From Ignelater luminosus (lineage: Eukaryota; Arthropoda; Insecta; Coleoptera; Elateridae), in NCBI GenBank assembly GCA_011009095.1, contig VTPC01000398.1, forward strand, positions 77,667 to 141,666: 64,000 nucleotides of DNA, written 5' to 3'. Shown in pieces: positions 24,011 to 36,849 of the stretch. The translations under genes were made by a program, and so were the position numbers. Position 1 is the first letter of the stretch. The number at the start of each line of letters is the position of its first letter. The notes under the pieces are model-generated. The model ran no database searches and was not told the DNA's origin. It saw only the letters and a list, made by a program, of their open reading frames with translations.

Positions 24011-24110
24011 TATTAAGGGCGTAAAATACATATTTAGAGCCCGAGCGTGAAGTTTGTGAGCCGAGGCAGCGCCGAGGGCCATAAACCACCGAGGTAACTA
24101 TTTAAATCTC

Positions 24111-24970
24111 TCTCAGCGATTGAAAATGCATTGTAAACAGTCTCAGCATCAACTAAGCAACCATGACTGTCACAGACTACTACTTTATTATGTACTTGAT
24201 TAGTATTTTTATTTTGTCAAATTTAAATGTATACTCCATACACGATGTTTCTGGGTCGTATAGGCCATGCTTTCATTTTGTTAAGTTGGGAGTGTGTTTT
24301 TTTGAAAATTGTCGTGCCTGCGGCTCTATTTGGCACTGTTGCACGAGCAAACATTTTGCATAAACGTTTGATACCGATTAGTTTTGTTTTGTAAAAAGAA
24401 ATCAAGTTTTCCTTACATTTACAGAGTTACAAAAAAAAGACAACAGCGTGAGATTAAACTGTCATAAAGTCATAACCTTAAAGCACGTTAAGCGTCAATA
24501 CAATGTCAAACTGTCATTCTTCCACAGCCATAAACGACCCAGAAACACCGTGAATGCTGTATATAATAGCTACACCCTTAAGGGCTCGTGGGCTAAACTT
24601 TCTTCTAGTAAATAAACATTCTCTTAACTCACTTGGTGTATAAATAACTATTAAGATATACATATTATTTAAAATTTATGAGTACAGGTTTTGTTGAAAG
24701 ATATAAAGACTTAATTGAATGTGACTAAGGCGGAATAATTGAAATAGCGTAACAACTGGGCCCAACTACAAACCTTCAAATATAACATTTTTTTCTTGTC
24801 CAACAGGAGAACATTGTATAATCAAAACTGTAAACCGTTTCAGAGGCTTAATTTGCTTGTTTTGGTAGCTCTTATATTTTAAAGTTTTAATTATATAGGT
24901 ATGCAGAATATTATTATATGACAGTACTTTTTTGCTCAGGATTAGTTAATTTGTACTGCTATTATATTGC
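24111..24970. other. AT-rich spacer
   Basis: Two overlapping short frames on opposite strands (24163-24405) are mutual shadows with no motif. No other feature was recognised. Confidence 0.45.
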
Positions 24971-25815
24971 TCATTTTGGTATTTGAGTTTCCTGTAGTAA
25001 CTTATACAGGACCTTAAGGTATGGTTGCTGAACATATTCGGCTTTGCTAGAATCCTGTAGATGATCTAAATGCATATGTGGAATTGCTTCTGACTCCACA
25101 GTTTTGATGAGACATGATGTGCCAACTTTGTTTAAGTGCCCATTTGCATGTTGCTGATACTTTGTTTCCAGTTCATAAATTTTTTCATTGCTTTCAATCA
25201 TACGGTTTACTGTCATCCAGATGATTTTTACTGCATTCTGGTGTGTCAGTCTCAAATTTTTCCAGACATTCTCATATTAGGAAATATACTAAAACCATTT
25301 GCCTTACGGTTTTTTATACAATCTTAATATCATACCAGTTACGGTATTATTAGTGATATACATCTAAAGATTTCCTGCATACACCTTATGCAAATAAATG
25401 GAACTACAATTCTCATATCAGTCTGGACGTTATCTTGGGGTTTGTTATAGCCTTCCTAACTACTTGAATATCTGTAAAAATATGAATCTGTTGTTTCTAC
25501 AAAACTTTCTACTGTTTTCTTACCCACACTACCTAAAAGACAGAAACATCTTGTTCTAGAGAGAATGTCTATTTACTTCTTGTTTTTCCACTATGCTCTC
25601 CTGTCCCAGATCTTGTTTGTGTTCGTCCTTCACAGGCCAACCTGGATTTTCTCTATTCCTATATTCCATGGTCTGGTATAATAATCTCAAAGAAAGTATC
25701 AAACATATATTTAGCTGTCATGTAGTCTATCTTCGTGTCCAAACATGGTTCTTCTATACCTCGTCTGCTGAGAAGATTATAGGTGGCTGTAGTAACTTTT
25801 TCGTGGGCTAGGCTG
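24971..25815 (-). pseudogene. Decayed protein-coding block, family not identified
   Basis: The minus strand has two coding-like segments. The upstream one (about 25815-25665) reads AHEKVTTATYNLLSRRGIEE and continues to FFEIIIPDHGI before a stop. The downstream one (25270-24971) reads about 98 codons, through NRMIESNEKIYELETKYQQH to VLYKLLQETQIPK, and ends at a TGA. Between them the frame is broken by several stops, and no clean intron boundaries were found. Both segments have amino-acid content unlike translated AT-rich noise. A retroposed or transposon-derived gene relic is likely. I recognise no domain and assign no function. Confidence 0.35.
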
Positions 25816-28800
25816 TGATGTGCTAGGTTCAATATGTACCAGGATTAATTTCACATTACTCAGTTTGGTTTTACAGTCAATAAAATCAGGGAGGTTTTCT
25901 TGAATATTCCGCCTTGTAACGATAGCGTATTCAAATGTGCTTTCTAAAAGTTTTAATGAGGTACATTGGCATAGGTCTTAAGTAAGCTATACTGTTAACT
26001 CTTTATGACCCACGGTAGGGACCACATTTTTAATTGTGATCATTGATCCATCTTTTAACGAGAATTATTTATATTTTATTATTATTATATTAATTAATAT
26101 TAACCACATTTCTAAATTATCATTGTGTTTTGCAAATGTTTCTCTACGGAGGAGCTAGACATTGCAACTTTTTACTATTTAGCCTCTTTTCGAATGAACA
26201 GATCAACAGATTGCAGCTTACATCCTCACTCTGTATTAAATCTTTAGCTTGGGTCTCTTTGCAAATTCATTTATACAGTGGTTTTATCAACCTACTAAGT
26301 GTGCATGTCAGTTATTTTTATAAAAGCTGTTTGGTGTTTTGTAGGTAAATTGTTTTCTGATGTCTATCAGTAAGATGGTAAGTAACAGTGTATCGATTCG
26401 ACCAATTCGGTTTATTTGAAAAAAAACTTGAATTTACTTTTTTATGTAACTGTAAATCGTCTATTTAATCTCGAGAAAATAGCTTTAAAGAAACAAGGAA
26501 AGTCCTTGAAAAACTCGCTGGATATGTAACAAAGAAAAAAAATTAGTTTAAAACCGTTTTAAACAACCAATATGTCACATAAAGTTGTTTACTTTGTTAC
26601 AAGATAAGATTCATTTAAGAATTTTCCATTGTAATATCCGTTTTAATATAAAAGATGGTTAAAGACAATAAACGATGATAAAGGCTGATGGAAGTAGTTT
26701 TTTGAATACAACATTATACATATGATATCTTTGTAATTTTTATCCTTTTCAACATTGTTAACAAAAGTATTCTGTTGTTATCGTGTCATCTAAAAATGAA
26801 GTTTAGTAGTTCAAGTATTTACATCTGAAAAGTTCATATCTAGACATTCATCTGGAAAAGTTTCAAAATTCAATAGATTATAGCTTTACTGCAAAAGTAA
26901 AACTCTTTTTGATATCTCTCAGAGTCTTATAAAGGAGTGATCTCTATCTGTCCTTTCTATAAATAGCTTTTATACTATTTTTCTTTCCTCTTTTGTCTGC
27001 TTTCCCAAAATTTCATATCAGTAAAGAACTCCAGCAATTTTCAGCAAAAATTAATTTCATTCATAAACCAATTAGAAAGTAAAAGTAAACCAATTATTTT
27101 TATAAAAATGAGGAAAGAAATTAAATTAAAAAGTGAATTTATTTTCACGTGGTCGTATCTAATTGTGTCAATTTATATTAATTGTTGGTAAAACAAGAAG
27201 TCAATGTACGTATAAAATGCGTTTTTGAAGAATAAAGCTTTTATTCGTTTCAAATTTGTAATCATCGATATAAATAGGTATTTAATACAACATTTTACAA
27301 ATAGCATTTTCAATTTAGAAACATTTAATGAAATCAACAAACATTTGTCTAACATCAACTTCTAACTTTAAAATCTTATAAAAATCATGATTTTAGTAAT
27401 TTTTGCTGCAATATAATGTAAGGATATCAAAACTCGGACCTAATGCTCTTTCCAAAAAATGGTGCAGGTACGATAAAAATATTTCAAACAATAGTCTGTA
27501 AATCCTAAACTATATTTAACTAACAATTAGTTAATCACGAATTCCGTTAGGGGTTGTGTTAATTAAATACATAAAATCAAAATCGAAATCAACAGGTGAC
27601 GCTAGAAAAAACTAAATTGAGTTAAATCATTCGTTACATTATCGTTAAATTTATTACCGTTAACCCTTTTCAAACTCTAAAATTCACGAAATTACAAATT
27701 TGCTTTAGCTGAAGGGTTGAATAATGTTTTTTAACAAGTGTATTTTTGTAGAATTATGCGCATTTTAAGGAAGTAAAAGATCCGTTCAGTTATAAATCTG
27801 CGTTTAAAATAAAAACCTACACATTTTCGTCTTTTTCGTATGCGGCACAAATTTTTACATCTTATCGTTAACAAGAATAAGAAAAAAATGTTTATTCAAC
27901 AATTTTATTGTGTACTTCCATCAAAGGCAAAACATTTTTCAGAAAAAAAAAGCTTTGTAAGGGTTACTTGACTTTGTTCTATCATAAATATATCGTGTTT
28001 TCACGCCTACAGCAGCTGAGCAAGGTTTTTATCACTTTGTTTTACATCGCGTTTGCGGTTATTAAATTACTTTTTGCTGATCCTCTCCAGATATACATTG
28101 TTTAATCAAGGTGGTATGAATACTATCCCAAAATTAAATAATTTGAATTTTTTCTCCCACCTCTTTGAATCATTTGTTATCTTTAAACCAGTAATGAATG
28201 GTCTGCAAAATCTTTTATTTGAATTTATGTTTTTAATGTCACCTTTATATTTTACGTTTACATTCTTTTTTATCCGACTGGCTGTAATTTAGTTATACTA
28301 CAACTTTTAATTTTCTGGAAAAGATATTTTCAGCTTAAATAATAATAGAGTCAGTTATTAAGTCAGCTATAAATCATCAAATATTTCAGTCTTATTTAAT
28401 TAACAAATATAGAATTTTGCGAGACAAAAATTCAAATAAAACATAAAAACTTAAGATGTTTTAGATTTATTGTTGGAGTAAGAAATTTACGGTTAATTAA
28501 AAGTAGAAGAATAGAAGAAAAGTTATGTAAGCCGTAGGTTGAAGGTACCGTGCGACAAAGCACAATACCCTGATGCTGTTGTACTTAAAATGTGTAAATT
28601 GAACAACGTGCCTCTATAAAACGTACAGATTTTCTGCTTCAGTATCACGTACAAATATTTTATAGACTGTGAGAAACCTGACAAACGCCTGTAAACCTAC
28701 AGTGCGTAGAGCAGTTTCTAGCGAATATTTTTGATGAAATAGGATATAAAGTACTACAAGCGAAATAAGTAAATTTAATGATATAAATAGGATACGGATA

Positions 28801-29420
28801 AAGCACTGAAACAATTTTATTCGCATCAAGTACTTAAGCAAAAATAGAGAAAGATTTAAGAACGAAAGTATTCAGAAATAAATGAAGCTTGAGAAGATAG
28901 CGGAGTACTTAGAAATGGATTATAAGAATAGCAGTTGGTAAAATTAGTGTGATGTTACTAATGATAATGAATAATGACACTTGAAAAAACACCATGAGAA
29001 TTTGTTATCTGGAAATTGGGAGAAATTTAGAAGTAATGAGTAACAGAAATGGCAAATTAAGAAGATAACGAAGAATATTAGTGCAGGATAAATTAAGAAC
29101 TTAACGAATGCATTGTTAATGACGTAAATAAAATTCCCTATTGAATGAACTAAATCAATACTTGTAAGAATGATTTAGTTAAATAAATACTTCTTGGAAA
29201 GCGGACTTAAAGTGTTGTCCCATCAAGGAAAAATCTAAAACAAACAAACGCGTATGATAAAAGAAAGAACAAACATATCCTAAGAGTTTAAAGCACGTAA
29301 TAAATCCAGCAATGGTATTAATTGATTGACACATTCATAGTTAGTGAAAGGATTTCAATATTTTACATAGAACACTAGCTTGTTGGCTTAACGTGCTCGT
29401 ACTGTTCACTACGTTTGGTT
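25816..29420. other. AT-rich non-coding stretch
   Basis: Frames here are short, start with non-ATG codons in many cases, and are rich in Phe, Ile, Leu and Lys as expected of AT-rich noise. No repeat or RNA gene was recognised. Confidence 0.5.
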
Positions 29421-30300
29421 TTAGGCAAGCAAAAGAGATACCTTTATCAGATTTAGCATCCTCATAATCAAATTTTTTTTTCTCCCGATAAACGTTTGTT
29501 GGGGGTTCCAGTTTAACTTATTACTAGCCCAGCCACAAACAAGTGTGAGTTGTATCACGGCCTTGTTACAACCAATGTACCATGTATGCCTTAATTTCCC
29601 GGTCTTGCGCAGTGTTTCTTTGTTCCTGTCTACTCTTCTTTTAATGAACGGTACCACTGTTGCTTTTTCCGAACTATACTAAAGTTCGTTAGTGTATTAG
29701 TCCTCTACTACTTCTATCTCTGTCTAATTCAAAGTGGAGTTTGTCGTTTTTCAGGTCCCGCGGTAGAGTTGATAAAACTTTCTATTGAGGGCAATATTTA
29801 GCTGCTAAATCTTCACCGTTTTATTATTGTGTAGTGTTGACTATGGTTTTCTATCGTGCAATGTAATTTATTCATCTGCACTTTGCGTTTTCTACTCTAG
29901 GTATTTTTGTCGCAATAGTCATCACTAATTCCATGGAGACATAATCAATGACAATTGATAAAGTGCAGTTCCTATGATTTTCCTGGATGATATTTATTTG
30001 GACAAAGTACACTTTTCATTAAGGAATCTCCTTTTATATTTTATATCGGTAAGTCCATCAGTTTTAATATGACGATTGATAGGTTGATGGATCTAAATGC
30101 CTTTGATCGATCTTGACCACTTCCATGCAGATGAAATACACCCTCTTGCCACTAGGTTTGCTCTTATTAATAGAGTCTGTAAAGCATTAAAGTGAGATAT
30201 CTTTTTTCTCCTGCTATAAAAGCGCTGGGATAATTCCATAATCAAATAAATTAAATTAGTCTTGGAAGTTCTTATGGTAGGGTTTTGAAGAATCACCTGC
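29421..30300 (-). pseudogene. Decayed protein-like block, possibly a DNA-transposon relic
   Basis: On the minus strand three separate coding-like pieces lie in order: near 30296-30093 (ending ARGCISSAWKWSRS); near 29770-29700 (PRDLKNDKLHFELDRDRSSR); and near 29480-29400 (FDYEDAKSDKGISFACLKPN). Stops and frame changes separate them. The order of a Leu-Pro/Lys-rich segment, Arg-Gly and FDY resembles the late part of piggyBac transposases, but no catalytic Asp block was confirmed. Treat the family as unproven. Confidence 0.2.
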
Positions 30301-33300
30301 TTCCAGTGGAATTACGTAGATCGGTTTGTTGTAGAACCTTTAGAATCTTCTATTTCTGTGTCTTTCTTGACAGAGTTTCTTTTTCAATCTTACGGAATTA
30401 CACACTCCATATACGAAATGCGTCAACACATACATCGCAGGATTAGATAGCAACCATAGCAATTGTTTTTAAAAGTACAAATATGTATTTCCCCTAGATT
30501 CCACAAAAAACTCATATCATAATCTTGTCATTGTCTCTTGGAAATTGGCATATTTGCATTACTCTTTAATTTGCTTGATTTCTGGTGTGTGACAGTGAAC
30601 CAAGGTCTTGTTATAAGTAACGATTCGCTCTGAAACCACACTTGAAATTTTGACGTATAAACTCTTTTTCCAAGCTGAAAGACGCTGAGCTTATCTTAGG
30701 GTTTTCAAAGCTTACTACCTTTTCCTTAGAGTTTTCAACAGGTTATTGGCCTATGGCCAGTTTAAACTTCTGTGTAATGTTATACAATCTAAAGTCTCTC
30801 GACCAGCACAGTCGTTTGTCAAAGTTTTACTGTTTTTAAAAGATACACATATCCTCATAACTCACTAGATATTTTGATCCTTTCCACTTATTTAAAGCTA
30901 AGAACGATGTTGATGATCTAGATTAATGGTATTTGACCACCTACTTTTGAGTTACATAAAACAGTATGATATTAAACGTGGGCATCTGTGCAACAAGCAA
31001 TCTAGAAACATAAAATATAAAAAAGAAATAAAAGAAGCATTCCTTAATTAAGATATTTTACAAAAGTTTTCTAGAGTTTGAAAAGATCTTATATCGCATT
31101 TCCACACATTTTAAATTTAAAATTCTTTTGACATTCAAAAAATATGCATACATATGAATACCTCCAAGCTCTATTATAAAATTTAAATTTGAAAATTAAA
31201 CATAAAAATGTTTATAGATTGCAGAAATGTTACAAAGTAAACAATGAATTTCATACTGGCTTAATTCTGACCCGTATTTATTTTATTTTGAAAATTACAT
31301 ACATGCTACATTTTATTGTAAATTTATTCAAAAACATGACGACTGTCGCGTTGGTAAAACCATAATCCGAACAACCTAAATTCTGCTGACAGTCGTATTC
31401 CTCACCGAAACGAATTGTTTTTGCCATTACACACTGTTTATGTGGAGTATGTAAACTAAATGTGAGTGCTTACACGTACAAATTTTTACAACTTGAATGA
31501 ATTGCTACCGGCATTATCTCTTTAGCTAGCCCAAGGGTGTTAAACATACCCTGTACTTACTTATTGTTAATAAAAATTAATTGTGGGTTGTTATTTCATT
31601 ATGTTTGTATTTTATCAGTATTTAATAACTATATTTGTGAATGCCACAGGGAATACAATTTTCTAGGTTATTAATTAAAGCAAATCGTCAAGAAAAATCA
31701 TGATACAAACGGCATTCGTTTTGTTATATTTGATCGACTGGAGTTTGTTAACAGAAACCTTCTGCTGTTCAAATAAGGTACTAGATGATTTCCGAATTAA
31801 ACGGAAAGCTCTTAAGCAATCTCATAAGCGTATAATTTAGTAAGGATGGCACTTATAAAGAAACTTATGTAACTGTAGAATTATTTGCTTAATAATTCAT
31901 GAATTCTCTTGCGATGGAAATTTATTTCGTACTCCCTTTGTACGTAAATAAATCATTTAGCATTTATTTAAAGCACGCTCTTTCGAATATTTGCAGAAGA
32001 ACCTCCAGAAAAAGCTAATTGAAATTAAAGTTTTATTTCTTCTGGTATACAGTGTTTCTTTGGTAGTTGTTCAATAAGTTAATAATATACTACGGGATGA
32101 CTTTTTAAATTTCTATAATCAAATGCTACTAGTCAAATTTTGTTTTTTGTCATTCTGAAACGTTAGTGTTTTTCAAAGACCATTATCTAATAATGTGATT
32201 AAAAGTGATCATACGAAATATATCACAAAGTCGGGTCACATTTTTAAATGTAATTAATACTTCGAAAATCAGATTATTCATTTGACATTTTATCTTTTAA
32301 GAATAATGACACCTGTAGCGACATTTTCTTTATAAACATTCCTCTAATCGTGACTGCACGTTCTTCATGACTATTCTCAGCATTTCATTCTTTTAGTCTT
32401 TAGTATTCTACTACTTCAATAGCATGATACTTAGATTAAGAGTAGCTTAACAACCAACAGTTTCAACAAAATGGAGCCGCTTCGCAAAAGCTTTTTTGGA
32501 GATTTTATTTAATTAATATTTAATCTCTCACAGTCTGATAGTGTTCTTATGTTATGAATTTATGATAGTTCATTTTCAATAATTGCTATTGTTTATAATG
32601 ATTTGAGGAATGGTAAATACAAGAAGTAGGTTAAGCGAAGTAAAATAAAGACGAACGTTTGCTGATATACTTAAATAGCACATAATTAGACGTAATCAAG
32701 AGCAGTGTTTGAAATATCTAATATTTAATGCATGCTAATAGTCTAATTTTTGGTCTTTAGGCATCTTCCTAAGTGATGAAACATGCATAAATACCATAGT
32801 CGTCAAAACAAACGGAATACTTATTACTTACAAATTTGTAACTAGTAAGTTTTTCAAAAAATTACATTTGTACAGTTAGAATAACCCAAAATGGTTACAT
32901 GAATTTGATTGGCAATGACAGTACCATATCTACTTTGGAATTTCATGAGTTTCTTAATTAATTTTCTGCTGAGTGTCGCAATGAAAAAGCTATTAAATCA
33001 AAGTATTTTGTCTAGATCAATGTGTTTTAGAAAATAAACAAAGAAAGAAACAAAACAATTTACTTATTAAGGCGTTTTAAGTAAGCACGTAAGTAAGATA
33101 AGTTCTCCAAAATGCTGATGCTATCAAAGATAAGTTACACAAGATTCCGTTCAGTTTATAATACAAAATAAAGTTTCTTCAATGTAATTCCTTTTAAATG
33201 TAGATGGATGTGTCATTTTGAAGGAAATGCATAGTATGTCGCATTTATAACGTAGTGAGTTGCGTCAAGAACGGTAGTAATGTTACTCTTGTTGGTTGGA

Positions 33301-35469
33301 TATACTTTAATTCGATTCAAAGTTTTTTAAAGTGTGTTCTTCTTCTTTTAAAATATTACAAGTTAGATATTTAGCTTATTAAAGATAGTTCTAGATTAAA
33401 CAGATTGCGGAGTGTTCAATCGAACATGACACAATCTAAAACTCCTAAAGTTGTAATCTTCTACTGATTTTGACTGCGAAAACCTTATTTCTGCTTGTAT
33501 TAAACAACTTAGATAGTCTTAATCTTTTTAAATTGTGAAATTTTGATTCTTTTGGTAAATAATACTTGTCCTGTTTTTATTGTAATATTCTTCTTCCTAC
33601 TGTAACAATCAATATACATTTTGTTTAAATTGGTGATTTCTTCTATTTTCAGTAAAGAAAATACCAATGATAAGCATTTATTACTAAGCATTAGACAAAA
33701 GTTTCTGTTAATGAAGTCGGCTTTGTAGGAAATCTAATTTGATTATTTAACATAAAGTTATATAATTATGCATATGAAACAGTTTTCAGGTTCTATTAAA
33801 TATTCAAAGAATAAATTTATTTACATTGCGAAAATCGCATTCACAAAAACATTATGAAAAGGTCTGCTACTCAGAGTTAATCCTAATAATTTAAGCCAAA
33901 ACAAATACAGGTTTGGTTTTTGTTCCATTCTCTGTTAAGGTTTCTGTAGAAATCCCTCTGATTAATAAAATGAAATTTTCAGAACATTTCTTTTTGTAAA
34001 TAAAGGTTTAATAGTGATAAAATAACCTAATATACAAATAATGTCAAAAACACATTTAAAGAAACATTGTATAAATAGAATTCTTAACTTAAAATTCAGA
34101 ATAAAACATATGTTTATGTAATCCCAAAACAGCCTTCAGGAAATAATCCTCTTAAATCGGAATAATGATGTTATGTTGATGCTGCTGATCCTTGTCCTAC
34201 CTTAAACTATAAAGGAAGGTATGGCATTATTTATTTATGCAAACAAGTTTCCACCTTATTTCGAAACAGAAAAAGCCTCTTATACGTTTTCGTTTGCTTG
34301 TTACGATGTTTTATATCCAGTAAGTTAACCTTTTAAAGTAAAATAATGATTGTTTGTCATAACAAGTTTTGTCAACAATTTAATATAATAATAAAAATAA
34401 TTTTTAATAGATAAAATTGTAAGATTCTCCACATTTTTCATAATGAAATGCACTGTCGAAGCTGCAACATTCTGTTATAAACCAAGTTAATGTAACCAAT
34501 TAACAAAGTTTTCTTACTCTCCGTAATGCAATGTCGAACAGATCGTAATTAGGTAGCTACTTTTAATTAATTTTCGAAGCACAAAACTTAATAAAAGCAT
34601 TAAACACGATTTTATTCCGCAAATTAAAAGTAAACCGTTTAGCATGTTTACTAGATTTTGTTTTTATACCCTCGAACAAAGGATTTTGGTGATATCATTT
34701 TCTTCCTAAAAACATTATTTATATTTATTTTACTTTAAATCGATATAAGATGTGCTGTCTTGGTTCTGACCAATACGCATCAATCCAAATAAATAAAGTA
34801 GAATTCAAAAATACATTTTTTCGCATTTCCCCACAGATTGAGTAACACGTTCGATGACAATATGATAAAAGTTAGAAAGCACAGCCGGATCGATGTCTCT
34901 AGTGAATGGTTGAACAAGGAGGATTGTTCTTTATTTTTCTGTCGACAAGTTAAAATATATCGAAAACGCTTATATAAGAATTTACGTTTAATAAATAAAG
35001 ATCTAAGGAACTTATGGCTTTCTATTCCTTATTACAAAATATAAATGCATTCAATATCTTGTTTCACCAAATATACAGCCAAAAGCATTTTTGTCAAGTT
35101 TGAACAAAAGGTCGTAGATTTATTATTAGCTGTGAAGTATATTGAAGTGATGCATATGTTACAGCCAAATGATTATTTTAGGAATAGAAATAGCTTTTAC
35201 CTGGACAAATATTATCTGCCTAGGCGAGTAGCTTCTTTTTCTTATTTAACAGATAATTCAGCAGGTAAATACTATTAAACCAGACAGATAGTATCTGCCT
35301 AAATTCTTTTTAAACATTTTATATGAGTAAATAAAATTTATTTTATAAAATAGAAAATTAACCCAAAAACGTCGACTGCGTGTCTCAGACCTCTCCTAAG
35401 GAAATAAAGCGTTCCTTGAGAATATTATTATAACTGAAGCTAATTATCTATGCGGGCATTAAGTTACTC
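30301..35469. other. AT-rich non-coding stretch
   Basis: No convincing gene. A small inverted pair, ACGACTGTC (about 31339) and GACAGTCGT (about 31386), could form a minor hairpin. The two adjacent frames at 34838-35278 have no motif. The 35.2-kb frame ends in sequence showing an imperfect direct repeat (ATTATCTGCCTAG near 35210 and AGTATCTGCCTAA near 35290). Confidence 0.45.
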
Positions 35470-36110
35470 CAGGTTTGTACCATTTTTCTTATCAATTACA
35501 ATATCTTCTAAATTCTTTTTGTCTAATGATCCTCTTTAAAATTTTGGAACAGTAACAGTTACACATTTGCCCATTTCTGTGTCTCCAAAAATAGTTCTGC
35601 TTCTCTTCGTCATAATTCGTTTTAAGTTGTTTCTCGTAAAATTCTTTTCGATTAGTTCTAGTATTTTCTCAAAACAACATTTCAAATAATTTGCACTATT
35701 TTGTCGTACTTCAAACAAACATGTGTATCCGTGCTATCGTTATTGCAAGCACATTATTCCACTTATAAGTTATTTTCAGTTATTATTTTGTCAAGAAAGA
35801 ATGTGGGATAATCTTCTGATGATAAGATGGTATTTATGTATTTCTCTGTCACCGTACAATGTAACGCCCAGCTAACGGACTATTTTCTTTCAATCAAATT
35901 CTCAACGTTGTGTTCAATATCTTGATTCGACCTTTTCACTGAAACCTGGCTTTGAGGGTCTCTAGGTAGTCCATGTACGATTTTGTATTTTGACCACAAC
36001 AAAACTAGTACCTTAATTACATTAGCAGTGAGTTCCTGTCTATTATTACTTTGCAAGATACATGGAATGCCATTTTCCCAACAACGTTTCGGTCAGATAC
36101 TTTTTATCTC
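35470..36110 (-). pseudogene. KRBA2/Ginger-like integrase-transposase, copy B (C-terminal part, decayed)
   Basis: The minus strand reads a retroviral-type integrase core segment ending in a SVKRSNQDIEH motif, then a C-terminal region (35718-35536) with GDTEMGKCVTVTVPKF followed by a stop and RGSLDKKNLE. This matches the order of KRBA2-like proteins: core, linker, then a V-x-V-P...RG...N block. Two catalytic positions are altered. The S-D-N-G motif reads S-N-N-R (near 36045-36050), and the glutamate of the QGSVER motif is Lys (AAA at 35934-35936). Stops interrupt the core and no N-terminal half is recognised. It lies in the same orientation just downstream of copy A. The host protein family acts as a nuclear DNA strand-transfer enzyme; this copy is dead. 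Confidence 0.65.
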
Positions 36111-36770
36111 AAATAACTATTTACCTGCCACACGTACATCTCAAATAATTTTGTTCTTGGTTTCAAATGGCATATGATAACCCAATTGAAAATTAATTTA
36201 ATTCTGTGTACTAGTGTACCAGTTTCATCATTATAAATAAACGTTTTAGACTCTGCTCCCCCAAGTTCAATGTTCTCGATAATAAAACTTTTCACAAATT
36301 TAAGTTTCCAGACAGTAACACGTTTTAATACAATTTGAAATAGTTTTAAACGCGTACTAATCCCACTTGTCCTACGAAGAACTGAGTTGTAATATTACCA
36401 AACAATCATCCCAAATTATACGTTAGTCTCATATTAGCTAACTTACCTATAGCAAAACAATCAATCGCTGCGTCTAAACTTGAATTAAATAGTCCAAACT
36501 TTTCTGAATTGAACTTGAGCCGCCAAACGATAAAATGGATGCAATGCCAAATTTCATCAAAAAAGCATACCTGCGGCATTTGTATTACATAGTTTAACTT
36601 AAAGTCTGTAATTCAAATTGTTTTAATTGTGTTCTTTCAGTAACATAATAGTAAAGAAAGGGAATCCACCAAACTATTCATCTCTTTGCGATCACTGTTT
36701 CCTGAATGAGGTTTTGCTTTCTTTTCACATCCAGGTCAGCCACAACCTAAAAGTAATAGTGATTAATTTT
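36111..36770 (-). other. Junction between integrase copies A and B
   Basis: A 63-codon minus frame (36295-36104) with ENIELGGAESKTFIYNDETG could be the diverged start of copy B, but the match is not clear. A Cys/Lys-containing piece near 36740-36650 (CEKKAKPHSGNSDRKEM in one frame) could be the Cys-rich tail of copy A. Neither is secure. Confidence 0.25.
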
Positions 36771-36849
36771 TACTAGAATAATAATTGAACTTGAAATGTA
36801 TTTGTTGACTTATGTATATTAAAACAATTCCATTCAAATTGTGTAACCC

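Larger units (their letters stand above)
22264..24110. repeat. CpG-rich host repeat split by a mariner and a mariner fragment
   Basis: Three segments outside the mariner (22264-22370, 22484-22589, 24013-24110) are rich in CpG and in TCTCGA/CCGAG words, unlike the flanking AT-rich DNA. The outer edges carry a rough inverted pair: TTATTTTCCGCCCTTATAA at 22262-22280 against TATTAAGGGCGTAAAATACA at 24011-24030. A near-perfect palindrome CGTAATGAATCATTACG lies at 22293-22309. This suggests an older repeat of unknown class that received the mariner insertion; its true boundaries are not established. Confidence 0.4.
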
